Assembly: GCF_000308615.1 (NCBI RefSeq)
Contig: NZ_BAGB01000037.1
Span: 1-64,000, forward strand
DNA length: 64,000 bases
Direction: 5' to 3'
Origin: Nocardia jiangxiensis NBRC 101359
GTDB lineage: Bacteria > Actinomycetota > Actinomycetes > Mycobacteriales > Mycobacteriaceae
Below the pieces are notes generated by a model. It saw only the letters and a program-made list of their open reading frames with translations, did no database searches and was not told where the DNA came from. Numbering within the stretch: the first letter of the stretch is position 1; each line of letters opens with the position of its first letter. Both the position numbers and the translations under genes were made by a program. Positions 9,440-17,546 of the stretch are shown here, one piece after another.

Positions 9440-10012
9440 ATGGGTAATCGAGAAGATCTACTGGCGGCAGCGAAGAAGGTGATCCTGGAACGCGGGCTCG
9501 CCAAGGTGACCGCGCGGGACATCGCCGGAGCCGCCGGGGTCAGCCTGGCGGCGATCGGCTACCACTTCGGGTCGAAGGATCGGTTGGTCTCCGAGGCCAT
9601 CACGATGTCCGTCGGCAGCGAGATCGGCGACGGTATGGACGAGGCGATCCGGGCTGCGGGGGAGGGGCGTTCGCTGCCCGAATCCTTCGCGTCCACCCTG
9701 AACGGACTGGTCGACGTGGCATTCCGGCATCGGGAGCAACTGCTGCTGAGCCTGGAGAACGGTATGCGCATCGCACGCTCGCCGGACTCCCAGGAATTTC
9801 TCGCCGAGGCGACCGGTGAGGCGTACACCGAACTGGCCGGGCTGCTGCGCGAGGTGTATCCGGATCTGTCCGCCGAGCAGGCACGGGCGGTCGCGAAGCT
9901 GTATTTCGTGCTGTTCCAGGGCATCGCGATGCTGACCCTGCTCGGACCGGACGGCGAGATGCTGCTGGGTGACGACCTGGAAGTCGCCCTCTCGGCGCTC
10001 CAGGGGAAATAG
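9440..10012 (+). CDS. TetR-family transcriptional regulator
   Basis: 190-residue repressor. The N-terminal helix-turn-helix (about residues 24-46) reads VTARDIAGAAGVSLAAIGYHF, close to the TetR consensus; the C-terminal ligand-binding half is divergent. It is transcribed away from the FAD monooxygenase gene with a 103-base gap holding nested palindromes. Autoregulation and control of the monooxygenase are likely. The start is the ATG 16 bases after the last repeat. Confidence 0.9.
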   Translation: MGNREDLLAAAKKVILERGLAKVTARDIAGAAGVSLAAIGYHFGSKDRLVSEAITMSVGSEIGDGMDEAIRAAGEGRSLPESFASTLNGLVDVAFRHREQLLLSLENGMRIARSPDSQEFLAEATGEAYTELAGLLREVYPDLSAEQARAVAKLYFVLFQGIAMLTLLGPDGEMLLGDDLEVALSALQGK

Positions 10013-10065
10013 CCACCGAGTACCCTCGGCCCGACGGACGCTGGGATCGAGCGGGAGGAAACTGC

Positions 10066-10815
10066 GTGGCGGGACGAATTGTCGCGGGCGGCTGGTTGCG
10101 TGAATTGCGTGCGGTGCCTGATCCGCGCACGGTGCTGGTGTGCTTCCCGCCCGGTGGCGGTTCGGCGAGTGCGTATCGCGCTCTGGCGCAGCAGATACGT
10201 CCGGACACAGCGGTTTACGCGGTGCAGTATCCCGGCCGTCAGGATCGTCTCGCCGAGACGCTGCTCACCGATCTGCGGGAGCTCGCGGACCGGATCACCC
10301 CGGAGCTGTCCGTCGGTGCGCCGCGACTGGCGCTGTTCGGTCACAGTATGGGTTCGACGGTGGCCTTCGAGACCGCTCGTCGGCTGGAAAACGCCGGGCA
10401 GAAGGTGATCCGGCTGTTCGTCTCGGGACGTATCGCACCGCACGCCCCGTATGTCGGTGCGATACACCAGGCTCCTGATGCGGAGGTGATCGCCGAGTTG
10501 GAGCGTCTGGCCAATGATCCTGCCTCCGTGGCGATTCTGCGATCGGAGCCGAGTCTGGCGGAATTGGTGCTGCCCGCGGTTCGCGCGGATTACCAGGCCG
10601 TCGAGACCTATCGCTTCGAGCCGGGACCCGAACTGCGCTGCGATGTTTCGGTGCTGCTCGGCGATGCGGACCCGACCGTGACGCCGGAGCAGGCGGGGGA
10701 GTGGCAGCGGCACACCACCGGTACGTTCGAGCTGTCCACCTTCCCGGGGCGGCACTTCTATCTCGACGAAAAGGTCGCCGAGATAGCGGATTTCGTCAAC
10801 GAACGCTTGGTTTGA
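10066..10815 (+). CDS. Type II thioesterase (alpha/beta hydrolase)
   Basis: 249-residue thioesterase of the GrsT/TEII type that hydrolyses stalled acyl groups from carrier proteins of polyketide or peptide synthetases. Visible features are the oxyanion region CFPPGGGSASAYRAL, the nucleophile motif GHSMGS, the aspartate region LLGDADPTVTPE and the catalytic histidine in GRHFYL. The start is the GTG at 10066, preceded by GGGAGGAA five bases upstream. No PKS or NRPS gene is in the window, so it is an orphan here. Its 3' end overlaps the convergent DUF2784 gene by 20 bases. Confidence 0.88.
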   Translation: MAGRIVAGGWLRELRAVPDPRTVLVCFPPGGGSASAYRALAQQIRPDTAVYAVQYPGRQDRLAETLLTDLRELADRITPELSVGAPRLALFGHSMGSTVAFETARRLENAGQKVIRLFVSGRIAPHAPYVGAIHQAPDAEVIAELERLANDPASVAILRSEPSLAELVLPAVRADYQAVETYRFEPGPELRCDVSVLLGDADPTVTPEQAGEWQRHTTGTFELSTFPGRHFYLDEKVAEIADFVNERLV

Positions 10816-11176
10816 GCGCGCGGTGGTGCCGCGGTAGCCAGACGTATCCCGCCCACGACAGCGCGACGGCGATCACGACCAGTACCCGCACGAGATCCAG
10901 TGCGCCGCGCGGATAGAGCACGCCGGTGATGTAGTGATCGATGAACCCGCTGGCCGGTAGCGGGGCTTCACCGGCCTGCTCGCGGGCCCAGTTCTCCAGA
11001 TGGGTGAGCGGGCAGGAGATGCTGAACAGCACCGTGCCGAATCCCCAGCCGAATGCGGCCAGGTGGGTCCAGATCGTCCATCGCCAATGCCAGGCGAGGT
11101 AGCCGCCGGTCACCACATAGACGACGAACAGGAAGTGCACCACCGTGGTGGCGTCGGCCAGCAGACGGTACATCAT
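10796..11176 (-). CDS. DUF2784-family membrane protein
   Basis: 126 residues with three to four hydrophobic segments (VHFLFVVYVVTGGYLAW, AAFGWGFGTVLFSI, LVRVLVVIAVALSWAGYVW) and the conserved SCPLTHLENW stretch typical of DUF2784 proteins. Located in the cytoplasmic membrane; function unknown. Its stop codon lies inside the 3' end of the thioesterase gene on the other strand. Confidence 0.75.
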   Translation of the reverse strand: MMYRLLADATTVVHFLFVVYVVTGGYLAWHWRWTIWTHLAAFGWGFGTVLFSISCPLTHLENWAREQAGEAPLPASGFIDHYITGVLYPRGALDLVRVLVVIAVALSWAGYVWLPRHHRALKPSVR

Positions 11177-11286
11177 GTATCCAGATTAGGCGTCGATCAT
11201 GGTCCTACCGGCCCGGTGTGATCGTATTGATGTGATCGGAACGGCTGCCGCGAACGAGAACGCAGGGATGCCGCGGAGGGGAGTGG

Positions 11287-12750
11287 CTACCAGTTGGACG
11301 GTTCGTAGTCCTTGAGGAAGCAGCCGTGGAGGTCCTCGCCGTTCTCGCCGCGCACGATCGGGTCGTACACGCGCGCCGCGCCGTCGACCAGGTCCAGCGG
11401 TGCGTGGAAGCCTTCCTCGGCGAGGCGGATCTTGGTGTAGTGCGGGCGTTCGTCGGTGATCCAGCCGGTGTCCACGGCGGTCATCAGGATGCCGTCGGCT
11501 TCGAGCATCTCCGCGGCGCTGGTGCGGGTGAGCATGTTCAGCGCGGCCTTGGCCATATTGGTGTGCGGATGGCCGGGGCCCTTGTAGCCGCGGCCGAAGA
11601 CGCCTTCCATGGCCGAGACGTTCACGACGTACTTGCGTCGTGCCGCGGCGGCGGCCATCGCCGGACGCAGCCGGGAGATCAGGATGAACGGCGCGACCGA
11701 GTTACACAGCTGCACCTCGAGCAGTTCGGTGGCATCGACCTCGGCCACGGTCTGCACCCAGCTGTTGGTGTGCGCGAGATCCGGAACCAGGCCCCCGGCA
11801 TCGATGGCCAGACCGCGCGAAATGCGTTCGGGCGTGGCGGATCCCGCGACGAGCGCCAGTTCGGTGACCTCGGCGGCGGTGAGCGCGGGCGCGAGTGAGG
11901 CGGTCAGTGCGGTGGGATGCGCCTGCATGGTCTTGCCGAAGCTGACCGTGTCGGGGAGTTCGCCCACCGGCAGCGGATCGGACTCGGCCTCGACCAGCGC
12001 GCCGTACGCACCGGTCGAGCGGCGCACGGTCTGCGCGGCATTGTTGATCAGGATGTCCAGCGGCCCTTGGGCGGCGACGTCCTCGGTGAGCGCGACGACC
12101 TGCGCGGGATCGCGCAGATCGATGCCGATCACGCGCAGCCGGTGGATCCAGTCGGCGCTGTCCGGCTGAGCCTTGAACCGGCGGATGGCGTCGTTGGGAA
12201 AGCGGGTGGTGATCGTGGTGTGCGCGCCGTCGCGCAGCAGGCGCAGCGCGATGTACATGCCGATCTTGGCGCGTCCGCCGGTGAGCAGGGCGCGGCGGCC
12301 GCGCAGATCGGTGCGCGCATCGCGTTTGGCGTGGCCGCGGGCGGCGCAGTCCGGGCACAGCTGGTGGTAGAAGGCGTCGACGCGGGTGTAGCGCTGTTTG
12401 CAGATGTAGCAGGGGCGCGGCTTGAGCAGTGTGCCAGCCGAGGCTCCGGACGCGTTGGAGGTCAACGGGATTCCGGCGGTCTCGTCGTCGATCCGGTTGA
12501 GCGATCCGGTGGCGGTCGCGTGCACGACGGCGCGATCGTTCTCCGCGACGGCCTCGCGGGCGGCGACGCGGCGACGGCGCTTGAGCATCTTGAACATGTG
12601 CCCGACCGCGCGCTGTACGCGCACCGAATCGGGATGGTCCTTGTCCAGATCGCCGACCTGATCCAGGACCCGCAGGCAGATGGCGAGTTCCTCGGGATCG
12701 ATGGCGGCCTGCGGCGCGGCGGTATCGGTCGTCGGGTCGTGGTCGGCCAT
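11287..12750 (-). CDS. Zinc-ribbon / short-chain dehydrogenase fusion protein
   Basis: 487 residues. An N-terminal helical region (1-100) is followed by a four-cysteine zinc-ribbon-like motif C114-x2-C117 and C132-x2-C135, then a Rossmann SDR domain from about 150 (LLTGGRAKIGMYIA, then NNAAQT). The SDR serine is in NVSAMEG, but the usual YxxxK is replaced by TNMAK, so the catalytic tyrosine is a threonine. A tyrosine (GRGYKGP) sits eleven residues before the lysine. The start is the ATG at 12750; upstream codons in the same frame are poor. It is divergent from the acyl-CoA dehydrogenase gene. Activity uncertain: it could be an oxidoreductase with a shifted tyrosine or a non-catalytic NAD-binding protein. 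Confidence 0.8.
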   Translation of the reverse strand: MADHDPTTDTAAPQAAIDPEELAICLRVLDQVGDLDKDHPDSVRVQRAVGHMFKMLKRRRRVAAREAVAENDRAVVHATATGSLNRIDDETAGIPLTSNASGASAGTLLKPRPCYICKQRYTRVDAFYHQLCPDCAARGHAKRDARTDLRGRRALLTGGRAKIGMYIALRLLRDGAHTTITTRFPNDAIRRFKAQPDSADWIHRLRVIGIDLRDPAQVVALTEDVAAQGPLDILINNAAQTVRRSTGAYGALVEAESDPLPVGELPDTVSFGKTMQAHPTALTASLAPALTAAEVTELALVAGSATPERISRGLAIDAGGLVPDLAHTNSWVQTVAEVDATELLEVQLCNSVAPFILISRLRPAMAAAAARRKYVVNVSAMEGVFGRGYKGPGHPHTNMAKAALNMLTRTSAAEMLEADGILMTAVDTGWITDERPHYTKIRLAEEGFHAPLDLVDGAARVYDPIVRGENGEDLHGCFLKDYEPSNW

Positions 12751-12854
12751 CGCGGTGCGGGTGGTTCCTTCGTGCGTGCGGATGCGGTCGGAACATTGTC
12801 GCATCAGTGCTGGTGTGCGCCTGCACACGGCCGCCCTACGGGGCATGCCCGGGT

Positions 12855-12873
12855 TGTTGACATAACGCCAACA
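12855..12873. promoter_or_regulatory. Inverted repeat overlapping a TTGACA box
   Basis: TGTTG-N9-CAACA lies in the 238-base gap between the divergent SDR fusion and acyl-CoA dehydrogenase genes. It overlaps a -35-like TTGACA at 12857-12862 on the plus strand, although no good -10 follows at 17-18 bases. Possible operator for the TetR protein encoded downstream of the dehydrogenase. Confidence 0.3.
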
Positions 12874-12988
12874 GTGGTCCACGCTGGTGCCGGAGGTCGG
12901 CGGGATGCCGACCGGGACGTGCGTCCGGCAGGTGAGAGGGCCGGACGTCCGCACGGTGAATCGGCTCGGTACGAGAGGTGAGACGAAG

Positions 12989-14134
12989 ATGGCACGCGCG
13001 GCATGGAGCGACGACGAGGTCGAGGCGGTCCGGGAGCTGGCGAGAGATTTCTTCGCCAAGGAGGTCGTCCCGCACGAGGAGAAGTTCGTCGAGCAGGGCC
13101 ATCCCGACCGCGAGCTGTACAACCGGGCGGGCGAGCTGGGGCTGCTGTGCGCGGCCATTCCGACCGAATACGGCGGCGGCGGAGGCACTTTCGCGCACGA
13201 GGCGGCCATCATCGAGGAGCAGTCCTTCGGCGGCGAGGGTGCGCTGGGTATGCCGGTGCACTCCTCGATCATCGCGCCCTATCTGGCGCACTTCGGCAGC
13301 GAAGAACTCAAGCAGCGGGTGCTGCCGAAGGCGGCCAGCGGTGAGATGGTGCTCTCGATCGGCATGACCGAGCCGGGCACCGGCTCGGACCTGCAGGCCA
13401 TCAAGACCCGCGCGGTGCGCGAGGGCGACGAGTACGTCATCACCGGGTCGAAGATCTTCATCTCCAACGGCTGGCTGTGTGACGGCATCATCCTCGCGGT
13501 CAAGACCGATCCGACCAAGGGTGCGGCGGGCGTCTCGCTGATCTTCGCCGAGGTCGGCGACGATACGCCCGGTTTCAAGCGCGGCCGGATCCTGTCCAAG
13601 ATCGGCGGCAAGGGGCAGGACACCGCGGAGCTGTTCTTCGACGGGCTGCGGGTGCCGGCCGCGAACCTGCTCGGCGAGGCCGAGGGCCAGGGCTTCTACC
13701 AGATGATGCAGCTGCTCGCGCAGGAGCGGCTGGTCACCGCGATCATGGCGGTCGCGATGATGGAGAAGGCCGTCGAGCTGACCGTGGAGTACACCAAGGG
13801 TCGTGAGGCGTTCGGCAAGCCGCTGTTCGCGATGCAGAACACCAAGTTCGAACTCGCCGAGTGCAAGACCATCGCACAGGTGAGCCGCACGTTCCTCGAT
13901 AACGCCATCAGCAAGCATCTTCGGGGCGAACTCGACATTCCCACCGCTGCCATGGCGAAATATTGGCTGACCGATCAGTTGGGTATTGTGGTGGACCGTT
14001 GTCTGCAACTCTTCGGTGGCTATGGATATATGACGGAATACCCGATCTCCCAGCTCTACACGGGCGCCCGGATCCTGCGTATCCTGGCCGGCTCGAACGA
14101 GGTGATGAAGGATCTCATTGCCCGCTCACTCTGA
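12989..14134 (+). CDS. Acyl-CoA dehydrogenase (long-chain type)
   Basis: 381-residue FAD enzyme for the first step of fatty acid beta-oxidation. It has the N-terminal helical domain, the beta domain with SIGMTEPGTGSDL, and the C-terminal helices with KGREAFGKPL and CLQLFGGYGYMTEYP. At the usual catalytic-Glu position of medium-chain enzymes (YEGT) it has LAGS, while a glutamate is present in QERL (E246), the helix-G position used by long-chain and isovaleryl-CoA dehydrogenases. This points to the long-chain class. The start ATG at 12989 follows GAGAGGTG about nine bases upstream. The downstream TetR gene overlaps it by 17 bases. Confidence 0.92.
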   Translation: MARAAWSDDEVEAVRELARDFFAKEVVPHEEKFVEQGHPDRELYNRAGELGLLCAAIPTEYGGGGGTFAHEAAIIEEQSFGGEGALGMPVHSSIIAPYLAHFGSEELKQRVLPKAASGEMVLSIGMTEPGTGSDLQAIKTRAVREGDEYVITGSKIFISNGWLCDGIILAVKTDPTKGAAGVSLIFAEVGDDTPGFKRGRILSKIGGKGQDTAELFFDGLRVPAANLLGEAEGQGFYQMMQLLAQERLVTAIMAVAMMEKAVELTVEYTKGREAFGKPLFAMQNTKFELAECKTIAQVSRTFLDNAISKHLRGELDIPTAAMAKYWLTDQLGIVVDRCLQLFGGYGYMTEYPISQLYTGARILRILAGSNEVMKDLIARSL

Positions 14135-14765
14135 AACCCGACTCGCGGCAGCCGCCGAGGCCGATGCTCCGGCGCGCCGTCGGCTCGATCCCGACGAGCG
14201 CCGTGCCCAGATTCTGGGCCGCGCCATCGAGATGTTCGGTGAACGCCCCTACGCGGCGGTGTCCACCGCGGAACTCGCGCAGCGCGCCGGGGTGGCCCGT
14301 GGCCTGATCAACCACTATTTCGGCAATAAGCGCGACCTGTATCTCGCGGTGGTGCGCCGGATGGTGACCTTGCCCAAGCCGGACAACATGGTGCTGCCGA
14401 CCGGCACGGACCGTGAGCGTGTCGATGCGAGTGTGGCGTGGTTGCTGGACATCATCGGCGAACACGGCAGCACCTGGGTCAAGGTGACCGGGCACGAGGG
14501 AATCGGCGACGATCCGGAGGTGCAGCGGATCCTGGACGAGGCCGACGATGCGGCCGCGGCCCGGTTGCTGGACATGGTGGGCCTGAGCGGGTCTCAGCAT
14601 TCGGGCGAACTGCGCGCCCTGGTGCGTGCTTACGGCGGCATGGTGAAAACCGCTGGGCGCGAATGGATCATCCGCGGCACGCTGACCCGCGAGCAGGTCC
14701 ACATCCTGCTCGCGGACATGCTGTTCGCGCTGGTCACCACGTCGTTCCCGAAGATCGACCGCTGA
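14118..14765 (+). CDS. TetR-family regulator coupled to acyl-CoA dehydrogenase
   Basis: 215 residues with an N-terminal HTH (STAELAQRAGVARGLINHYF) and a variable C-terminal ligand domain. The only start upstream of the HTH is the TTG at 14118, with AAGGA at the right distance inside the dehydrogenase coding region. The two genes overlap by 17 bases and must be co-expressed. It probably senses an acyl-CoA or fatty acid and controls the dehydrogenase operon. Confidence 0.87.
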   Translation: MPAHSETRLAAAAEADAPARRRLDPDERRAQILGRAIEMFGERPYAAVSTAELAQRAGVARGLINHYFGNKRDLYLAVVRRMVTLPKPDNMVLPTGTDRERVDASVAWLLDIIGEHGSTWVKVTGHEGIGDDPEVQRILDEADDAAAARLLDMVGLSGSQHSGELRALVRAYGGMVKTAGREWIIRGTLTREQVHILLADMLFALVTTSFPKIDR

Positions 14766-14805
14766 CCCGGATCCGCACAACCGCGACCGGGCGTGCGGGA
14801 AGGAC

Positions 14806-15873
14806 TCACTCCTGGGTGCGGGCGCGACTGGGCTGCACGCGCGGCGGCTCGTTCGGCATCTTCGGGTACTGCGGCGGCCACGGGGCGTCCATCAGGCCCG
14901 AATCCTGGTCGCGGGCAGCCATTTTCAGGAGCGGTTCGATGGACTGGGGAGTGCGGTCGGCCCACGGGTCACCGAATTCGGCGACCCGTGCGGGCACCGT
15001 GGCGATGGTGAGCTCATCGGGCACGACGGTGTCCAGGGCATCCCAGGAGATCGGCGTGGACACCTGCGCGCCGACCTTGGGGCGCACGCACCAGGCGCCG
15101 AAAACCGTCTTGTGCGGGGCGTTCTGGTTGTAGTCGATGAAAACCCGGCTGCCGCGCAACTCCTTCCACCATTGCGCGGTGATCCGATCGGGATGGCGGC
15201 GTTCGAGTTCGCGGGCCAGGGCCACCGAGGCGGCGCGGACCTGATAGCCGTCCCATCGCGGTTCGAGTGCGACGTAGATGTGCAGGCCGCGCGAGCCGGA
15301 GGTCTTGATTCGCGAATCGATGCCCAGTTCGGTGAACAGCTCACGGGTGCAGATCGCCGCCTCGCGCAGGTCGGCGAATCCGATGCCGGGGGAGGGGTCC
15401 AGATCGATCCGCAGTTCGTCGGCGATGGCGAGATCACCGAGGACCTCGGTGACGGCCCGAGGTGTGGGCGTGTGCCCGGCGGCGGTGTCGGGCGGTCCGG
15501 CCGCCGCGTGGTTGGCCCAGACGTGAAAACCCAAGCAGCCCAGGTTGACCGCCCACAGGATGTGCGCGAGGTCGGCGGCGACGAGAGCGTCGCTGGTGGT
15601 GCCGTTGGGGGTGGCGACCTTCGTGGTCTGCAACCAGTCCGGGACAGAGGCGGGCACCCGCTTCTGGAACCAGGATTTGCCGCTCGCCCCGTCCGGATAA
15701 CGCTCCAGCAGTACCGGGCGATTGCCGATGGTGCGCATGATCGGTTCCTCGACGGCCTGGTAGTAGCGCACCAGATCGAGTTTCGTCTCGCCGCGCTTGG
15801 TGAAGTAGATCTTGTCGGGATTGCTGATCCGCACGGTGCGACCGGCGGCCTCGATATCGATGGACTCGCTCAT
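14806..15873 (-). CDS. Prim-PolC-type primase-polymerase (LigD-like PolDom)
   Basis: 355-residue archaeo-eukaryotic primase-type polymerase. The metal-binding DxD is in LRIDLDPSPG, the nucleotide-binding SGSRGLHIYV follows, and a third acidic residue is in VFIDYNQN. In mycobacteria the stand-alone Prim-PolC works with LigC in short-gap base excision repair, filling gaps with ribonucleotides or deoxynucleotides. The ATG at 15873 overlaps the LigC stop (ATGA), so the two are translationally coupled. The roughly 30-residue proline-rich tail lies beyond the conserved domain. Confidence 0.88.
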   Translation of the reverse strand: MSESIDIEAAGRTVRISNPDKIYFTKRGETKLDLVRYYQAVEEPIMRTIGNRPVLLERYPDGASGKSWFQKRVPASVPDWLQTTKVATPNGTTSDALVAADLAHILWAVNLGCLGFHVWANHAAAGPPDTAAGHTPTPRAVTEVLGDLAIADELRIDLDPSPGIGFADLREAAICTRELFTELGIDSRIKTSGSRGLHIYVALEPRWDGYQVRAASVALARELERRHPDRITAQWWKELRGSRVFIDYNQNAPHKTVFGAWCVRPKVGAQVSTPISWDALDTVVPDELTIATVPARVAEFGDPWADRTPQSIEPLLKMAARDQDSGLMDAPWPPQYPKMPNEPPRVQPSRARTQE

Positions 15874-16952
15874 TTGCGCGCCTCGGCGAAGATGTCGGCG
15901 AGTTCGGCCGGGGCGACCTGCTCGAGCTGGGCGTAGGTGCACGATTCGGGCGTGCGGTCGTCTCGGAATCGGACCAGGCGGCCGCCGTGTCGCAGGCGCC
16001 CGGCCATGACGTGCTCGTAGCGGACCTCGGCGACGAGTTCGGGCCGCAGCGCCTCCCAGGACAGATCCTTGGTTCCGGTCCAGCGGCTCACCCCGCCGGG
16101 CATTTTCCCTTCGGCCTTGGCCTGGGCCGCGGCATCGGCCCACTGCCGCCACGGATGGTTCTCCAGGGCGTTCTCGCGCAGCGGCTGGAGTTCATCGACC
16201 AGCGCGGCGCGGCGGGCGGCGGTGAAACTGCTGGCCACGCCGACGTGATGCAGATTGCCCTGCTCGTCGAACAGCCCCAGCAACAGGGAGCCGACGCCTC
16301 GGCCGTCCTTGTGCCAGCGGAATCCGGCCACCACACAGTCGGCGGTGCGCTCGTGTTTGACCTTGATCATCACCCGCTTGTCCTGCAGATATGCCAGATC
16401 ACCGGCCTTGACCACGACGCCGTCGAATCCGGCGCCCTCGAAACGGGTGAACCAGTCGCGGGCCAGCACCGGATCGGTGGTGATCGGCGTGAGATGCACA
16501 CGATCGAGTGAATGATCGACGATGGTTTCCAGGATCTTGCGGCGTTCGGCGAACGGTTCGCTGGTCAGATCCCGGTCGCCCAGGGCGAGCAGATCGAAGG
16601 CCACGAAACTGGCCGGCGTCTCCACAGCGAGTTTGTTCACCCGTGAGGCCGCCGGGTGCAGGCGATTCTGCAGGGTGTCGAAATCCAGGCCGTGTTCGGT
16701 GACCACGACGATCTCGCCGTCCACCACACACCGTGGCGGCAGCGCCTGCGCGAGCAGGCTCACCAATTCCGGGAAATAACGGGTGAGCGGACGGTCGTTA
16801 CGAGAGCCGAGTTCGATCTCGTCGCCATCGCGAAACACGATGCAGCGGAAACCATCCCACTTGGGTTCGTAGAACAGCTCCGGATCGTCCGGCAACTCCG
16901 ATGCGGACTTGGCCAGCATCGGTCTGACCGGTGGCATAACGGGCAGATCCAC
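15870..16952 (-). CDS. ligC: ATP-dependent DNA ligase LigC
   Basis: 360 residues, the length of mycobacterial LigC. The adenylated lysine is K31 in the KWDGFR motif, with further nucleotidyltransferase motifs (SRNDR, DGEIVV, FDGVVVKAG, MIKVKH) and an OB-fold C-terminal half. It seals nicks after gap filling by the coupled Prim-PolC. The upstream position in the operon, with a 4-base overlap, matches the LigC/Prim-PolC pairing known from mycobacteria. The NHEJ partner Ku is not in the window. Confidence 0.92.
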   Translation of the reverse strand: MDLPVMPPVRPMLAKSASELPDDPELFYEPKWDGFRCIVFRDGDEIELGSRNDRPLTRYFPELVSLLAQALPPRCVVDGEIVVVTEHGLDFDTLQNRLHPAASRVNKLAVETPASFVAFDLLALGDRDLTSEPFAERRKILETIVDHSLDRVHLTPITTDPVLARDWFTRFEGAGFDGVVVKAGDLAYLQDKRVMIKVKHERTADCVVAGFRWHKDGRGVGSLLLGLFDEQGNLHHVGVASSFTAARRAALVDELQPLRENALENHPWRQWADAAAQAKAEGKMPGGVSRWTGTKDLSWEALRPELVAEVRYEHVMAGRLRHGGRLVRFRDDRTPESCTYAQLEQVAPAELADIFAEARK

Positions 16953-17035
16953 ACGATCCTCCTGGCGGTGTTTTCGGCCTCCGCTTCGCTCCGGCGTGTT
17001 CGTGGCCCGGTACGAATCGGTGTCTCAACCTGGTA

Positions 17036-17073
17036 GACGATGCGGGCGGGCAAAATTCATCGCCCGCATCGTC
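17036..17073. terminator. Perfect 13-bp hairpin downstream of the cold-shock gene
   Basis: GACGATGCGGGCG and CGCCCGCATCGTC pair over 13 bp around a 12-base A/T-rich loop. It lies 46 bases beyond the cold-shock stop and upstream of ligC on the same strand, so it likely separates the two transcription units. Confidence 0.7.
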
Positions 17074-17118
17074 AGGAAGATCGTATGTGGTGGTACCGAC
17101 AGAATTCGGTAGCGCCGA

Positions 17119-17514
17119 TCAGCCTTCCAGCCATCCGTGCTGTTCGGCGAATGCCGTCAGTCGCTCGCGGATGGTGACTATCTCCCCGGCGGTCAGCGCC
17201 GGGCTGGCATCGAGCAGTAGTTCGGTGATCAGGCGTTTGTGCTCGGCGGCGGTGAGTACGCTGGCGCCGCGTTCGCGGTTGCGATGGCGCGGCACCGGCG
17301 GCTGGCCCGCGACCAGGGTCAGATTGACCGCTTTCGGACCCCGATCACCTTCGGTCACCTCGAATTCGAAAACCCGTCCCTGGCGCAGTTCGTCCTCGTC
17401 GAGCCCGATGTCGTTCACATGAACGAAGACATCGGGGCCGCCGTCTTCCGGCCGAATGAATCCGAACCCCCGTGAACTGTCGAAGGACACCAATTTCCCG
17501 ATCGACACCTGCAC
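17119..17514 (-). CDS. Cold-shock domain protein with C-terminal extension
   Basis: 131 residues. The first 67 form a cold-shock OB fold with RNP1 (RGFGFI) and RNP2 (VFVHV), which bind single-stranded RNA or DNA. The remaining 60 residues, after a basic PRHRNRERG linker, form a predicted helical tail not present in ordinary Csp proteins of about 67 residues. Actinobacteria carry such long CspB-like forms. It lies 32 bases downstream of the flotillin gene and could share its transcript. Confidence 0.88.
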   Translation of the reverse strand: MQVSIGKLVSFDSSRGFGFIRPEDGGPDVFVHVNDIGLDEDELRQGRVFEFEVTEGDRGPKAVNLTLVAGQPPVPRHRNRERGASVLTAAEHKRLITELLLDASPALTAGEIVTIRERLTAFAEQHGWLEG

Positions 17515-17546
17515 CCGCTCCTCATTGCCGTCACTGTGCCGTCACT

